The notes below the pieces were generated by a model, which saw nothing but the letters and a program-made list of their open reading frames with translations, did no database searches and had not been told where the DNA came from. Below are positions 61,672 to 64,000 of a stretch of DNA of 64,000 bases, one piece after another; the stretch's first letter is position 1, and every line of letters starts with the position of its first letter. The DNA is taken from NCBI RefSeq assembly GCF_002387895.1, contig NZ_DGLI01000003.1:1-64000 (forward strand), in the 5' to 3' direction. The stretch comes from Clostridium sp. UBA4548 (GTDB taxonomy: Bacteria; Bacillota; Clostridia; Clostridiales; Clostridiaceae). The position numbers were made by a program, and so were the translations under genes.

Positions 61672-62505
61672 TTACTTACCATTTCTCTTCTTAACAATAA
61701 ACTTGTCAGAATACTTTTTGTTTTTTCTTGTTTTATATCCAAGTGCTGGTTTACCCCATGGAGTAAGTGGACTTGAATGTCCGATTGGAGATTTACCTTC
61801 TCCTCCACCGTGTGGGTGGTCGTTAGGGTTCATTACAGAACCTCTTACTGTAGGTCTGATACCCATATGTCTTTTTCTACCAGCTTTACCTATTTTAACA
61901 ATTTCATGCGTTAAGTTTGAAACTGTTCCTATAGTTGCTCTGCAGTTGATTCTTACATATCTAGTTTCTCCACTTGGAAGTCTAACGATAGCATAATCTC
62001 CCTCTTTAGCCATTAACTGAGCTGAAGAACCTGCTGATCTAACTAATTGTGCACCTTTTCCAACTTGTAATTCTATATTATGAATTACTGTACCAACTGG
62101 TATGTTAGCTATTGGAAGAGTGTTTCCAACTTTAATATCCGCATCTGAACCTGAAACTATAACATCTCCAACCTTTAATCCAACTGGAGCTATTATGTAT
62201 CTCTTTTCTCCATCAGCATAATTAACTAATGCAATGTAAGCTGATCTATTTGGATCATACTCGATTGTTGCAACTTTTGCTGGAATACCATCTTTAGTTC
62301 TTTTGAAATCTATTATTCTATATTTTTGTTTCGCTCCACCACCGTGGTGACGAACAGTTATTTTACCTTGAGCATTTCTACCACCAGTTCTTTTTTTAGC
62401 TACAAGAAGTGATTTCTCAGGCATATTTGTTGTAATTTCTTCAAATGTTGCCATTGTCATATTTCTTCTTGAAGGTGTGGTAGGGTTAAACTTTTTAACT
62501 GCCAT
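61672..62505 (-). CDS. rplB: Ribosomal protein L2
   Basis: A 277-residue L2 with the conserved PHGGGEGKSPIG near the C-terminus, next to the peptidyl transferase centre. Confidence 0.98.
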   Translation of the reverse strand: MAVKKFNPTTPSRRNMTMATFEEITTNMPEKSLLVAKKRTGGRNAQGKITVRHHGGGAKQKYRIIDFKRTKDGIPAKVATIEYDPNRSAYIALVNYADGEKRYIIAPVGLKVGDVIVSGSDADIKVGNTLPIANIPVGTVIHNIELQVGKGAQLVRSAGSSAQLMAKEGDYAIVRLPSGETRYVRINCRATIGTVSNLTHEIVKIGKAGRKRHMGIRPTVRGSVMNPNDHPHGGGEGKSPIGHSSPLTPWGKPALGYKTRKNKKYSDKFIVKKRNGK

Positions 62506-62559
62506 TAGGTTTCCCTCCTTTTTTATCGCTTATCTGGCTCTAGCCAATAAATGCTATTA

Positions 62560-62853
62560 TTACATTCCTTCAAAGAATTCAATTGTTTTGCTGTCTTCAG
62601 TTAATTTAACAACTGCTTTTTTGAAGTTTGGTCTCTTACCAACGTGAACTCCAACTCTCTTAGTTTTCCCTAAGTTTCTTAGAGTTTTAACGTCTTCAAC
62701 TTTTACTCCAAATACTTCTTCAACAGCTTTTTTTATTTGAACTTTGTTAGCGTGTATGTCAACGATAAAAGTGTACTTCTTGTCAGCCATTGCTGCCATA
62801 CTTTTTTCAGTGATAACAGGTTTTCTGATTATATCATGGCTAGTCATTTTCAT
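62560..62853 (-). CDS. rplW: Ribosomal protein L23
   Basis: A 97-residue L23 (DIIRKPVITEKSMAAMADKK). Docking site at the tunnel exit. Its start overlaps the rplD stop by one base. Confidence 0.97.
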   Translation of the reverse strand: MKMTSHDIIRKPVITEKSMAAMADKKYTFIVDIHANKVQIKKAVEEVFGVKVEDVKTLRNLGKTKRVGVHVGKRPNFKKAVVKLTEDSKTIEFFEGM

Positions 62854-63473
62854 TATACATACACCTCCTCAATTTTTGATACAGCATCCTTAGTTACCAT
62901 AAGTTTTTCATATTTTAATATATCATAAACATTTATGTTATTTACAGGTAATACTGCTACTCCTGGAATATTTCTAGCTGATTTATAAACATTCTCGTTT
63001 GATTCAGCTACAATGATTAAAGTTTTCTTTGCTTCAAATGCATTTAAAACGTTTATCATTTCTTTAGTTTTTGGAGCGTTAAATTCTAAGTTTTCTAATA
63101 CTATCATTTCATTATCTTGAACTTTAGAAGTTAATGCTGATTTAAGAGCTGTTCTTCTCATGCTCTTTGGAACTGAAACTCTGTAATCTCTTGGTTTTGG
63201 TGCAAACACGATACCACCTTTGATCCATTGTGGAGCTCTGATTGAACCTTGTCTTGCTCTACCAGTTCCTTTTTGTCTCCATGGCTTTATTCCACCGCCA
63301 CGTACTTCAGCTCTTGTTTTAGCGCTTTGAGTACCTTGTCTTTTATTAGCAAGTTGTGCTAATACAACTTGATGCATAGCATCTTTGCTTACTTCAACAG
63401 CGAACACGCTTTCTTTTAATTGGATATCTCCAACTTCTTTTCCTTCTTTATTAAACACTTTTAATGTAGGCAT
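62853..63473 (-). CDS. rplD: Ribosomal protein L4
   Basis: A 206-residue L4 (GGGIKPWRQKGTGRARQGSI in the loop region). In several bacteria L4 regulates the S10 operon; the leader would lie outside this window. Confidence 0.97.
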   Translation of the reverse strand: MPTLKVFNKEGKEVGDIQLKESVFAVEVSKDAMHQVVLAQLANKRQGTQSAKTRAEVRGGGIKPWRQKGTGRARQGSIRAPQWIKGGIVFAPKPRDYRVSVPKSMRRTALKSALTSKVQDNEMIVLENLEFNAPKTKEMINVLNAFEAKKTLIIVAESNENVYKSARNIPGVAVLPVNNINVYDILKYEKLMVTKDAVSKIEEVYV

Positions 63474-63490
63474 TCTGCATCCTCCTTTCC

Positions 63491-64000
63491 CTAAGCTTTA
63501 ACTGCGTCTCTTATTACTACAAGACCTTTGTTTGGTCCAGGTATTCCGCCTTTTATAAGAATAATGTTCTTCTCAGGAATTACTCTTACTACTTCTAGGT
63601 TTAATACTGTAGTATTAACGTTACCCATATGTCCTGGCATTTTTTTGTTTTTGAAAGTTCTTGATGGATCTGATGAAGCTCCCATAGAACCTACTGCTCT
63701 GTGGAACTTAGAACCGTGACTCATTGGTCCTCTATGCGCATTCCATCTTTTAATTACGCCTTGGAATCCTTTTCCTTTTGAAACTCCAGAAACGTCTATT
63801 TTATCTCCTGCTGCAAATACATCAGCTTTTAATTCTGAACCAACTTCAAAAGAGCTTACATCTTCTAATCTAAACTCTTTCACATGTCTCTTAACAGCAA
63901 CACCAGCCTTAGCGAACTCACCTTTTCTTGGTTTGTTTACTAGGTTTTCTCTTAAGTCACCAAATCCAACCTTTATAGCTTGGTATCCATCTTTCTCCAT
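63491..64000 (-). CDS. rplC: Ribosomal protein L3, partial
   Basis: 169 residues of L3 ending at the window edge. The frame is open to the last base and the family is about 210 residues long, so roughly 40 N-terminal residues are outside. The Met at the edge is internal. The RGPMSHGSKFHRAVGSMGAS segment is diagnostic. Confidence 0.96.
   Translation of the reverse strand: MEKDGYQAIKVGFGDLRENLVNKPRKGEFAKAGVAVKRHVKEFRLEDVSSFEVGSELKADVFAAGDKIDVSGVSKGKGFQGVIKRWNAHRGPMSHGSKFHRAVGSMGASSDPSRTFKNKKMPGHMGNVNTTVLNLEVVRVIPEKNIILIKGGIPGPNKGLVVIRDAVKA

Noticed and set aside
49118..64000. Unusual insertion or rearrangement within the ribosomal superoperon
   Set aside because: Gene order from rplC to rplQ is the standard one for clostridia, with rpsD between rpsK and rpoA as usual; nothing is inserted.

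Overview
The window is AT-rich DNA from an anaerobic, low-GC, spore-forming Firmicute, most probably a cluster I Clostridium. The evidence is phosphotransbutyrylase with butyrate kinases, a ferredoxin-linked 2-oxoacid oxidoreductase, a complete coenzyme-B12 glutamate mutase (methylaspartate) pathway, the spore-cortex amidase gene cwlD beside rpsI, and strong AGGAGG ribosome binding sites. The gene set resembles amino-acid fermenters of the C. tetanomorphum / C. cochlearium / C. tetani type. The species cannot be fixed from sequence reading alone. Almost every gene is on the minus strand, so operons read from high to low coordinates.

Region by region: 1-7 kb encodes acid and ATP formation (second butyrate kinase, phosphotransbutyrylase, butyrate kinase, a P-loop ATPase and a four-subunit 2-oxoacid:ferredoxin oxidoreductase). 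7-11 kb is cdaA-cdaR (cyclic di-AMP synthesis) with a FAD-dependent oxidoreductase. 11-15.4 kb holds a plus-strand membrane-anchored protein, a small peptide gene, a thioredoxin with an unusual thioredoxin reductase that lacks the NADPH motifs, and a TPR protein. 15.6-25.3 kb is the accessory part: a double-glycine peptide gene, a C39-peptidase ABC exporter, a HlyD-type adaptor, a small protein encoded between exporter and adaptor, a membrane HExxH peptidase, many small membrane proteins and the relic of a second double-glycine peptide. 25.8-27.4 kb is an ECF sigma factor with a zinc-finger anti-sigma factor.

27.5-40.2 kb encodes the whole route glutamate -> 3-methylaspartate -> mesaconate -> citramalate -> acetate + pyruvate: a GntR regulator, glmS-glmL-glmE, mal, a two-subunit class I hydratase, citD-citE-citF, and the lyase maturation genes citC and citX. 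Pyruvate from this route can feed butyrate formation, which uses the ptb/buk genes at the other end of the window. The regulator gene lies directly behind a promoter and a 14-bp perfect palindrome, which suggests autoregulation.

40.3-64 kb is conserved housekeeping DNA: cwlD, a DUF2325 gene, a Na/Pi cotransporter, rplM-rpsI with a consensus promoter and an L13-type leader, truA, the ECF transporter module ecfA1-ecfA2-ecfT, and the S10-spc-alpha ribosomal superoperon from rplC (cut by the window end) to rplQ, including secY, adk, map, infA and rpoA. rpmJ and rpmD are present as short genes. I found no tRNA, rRNA, CRISPR array or insertion sequence.
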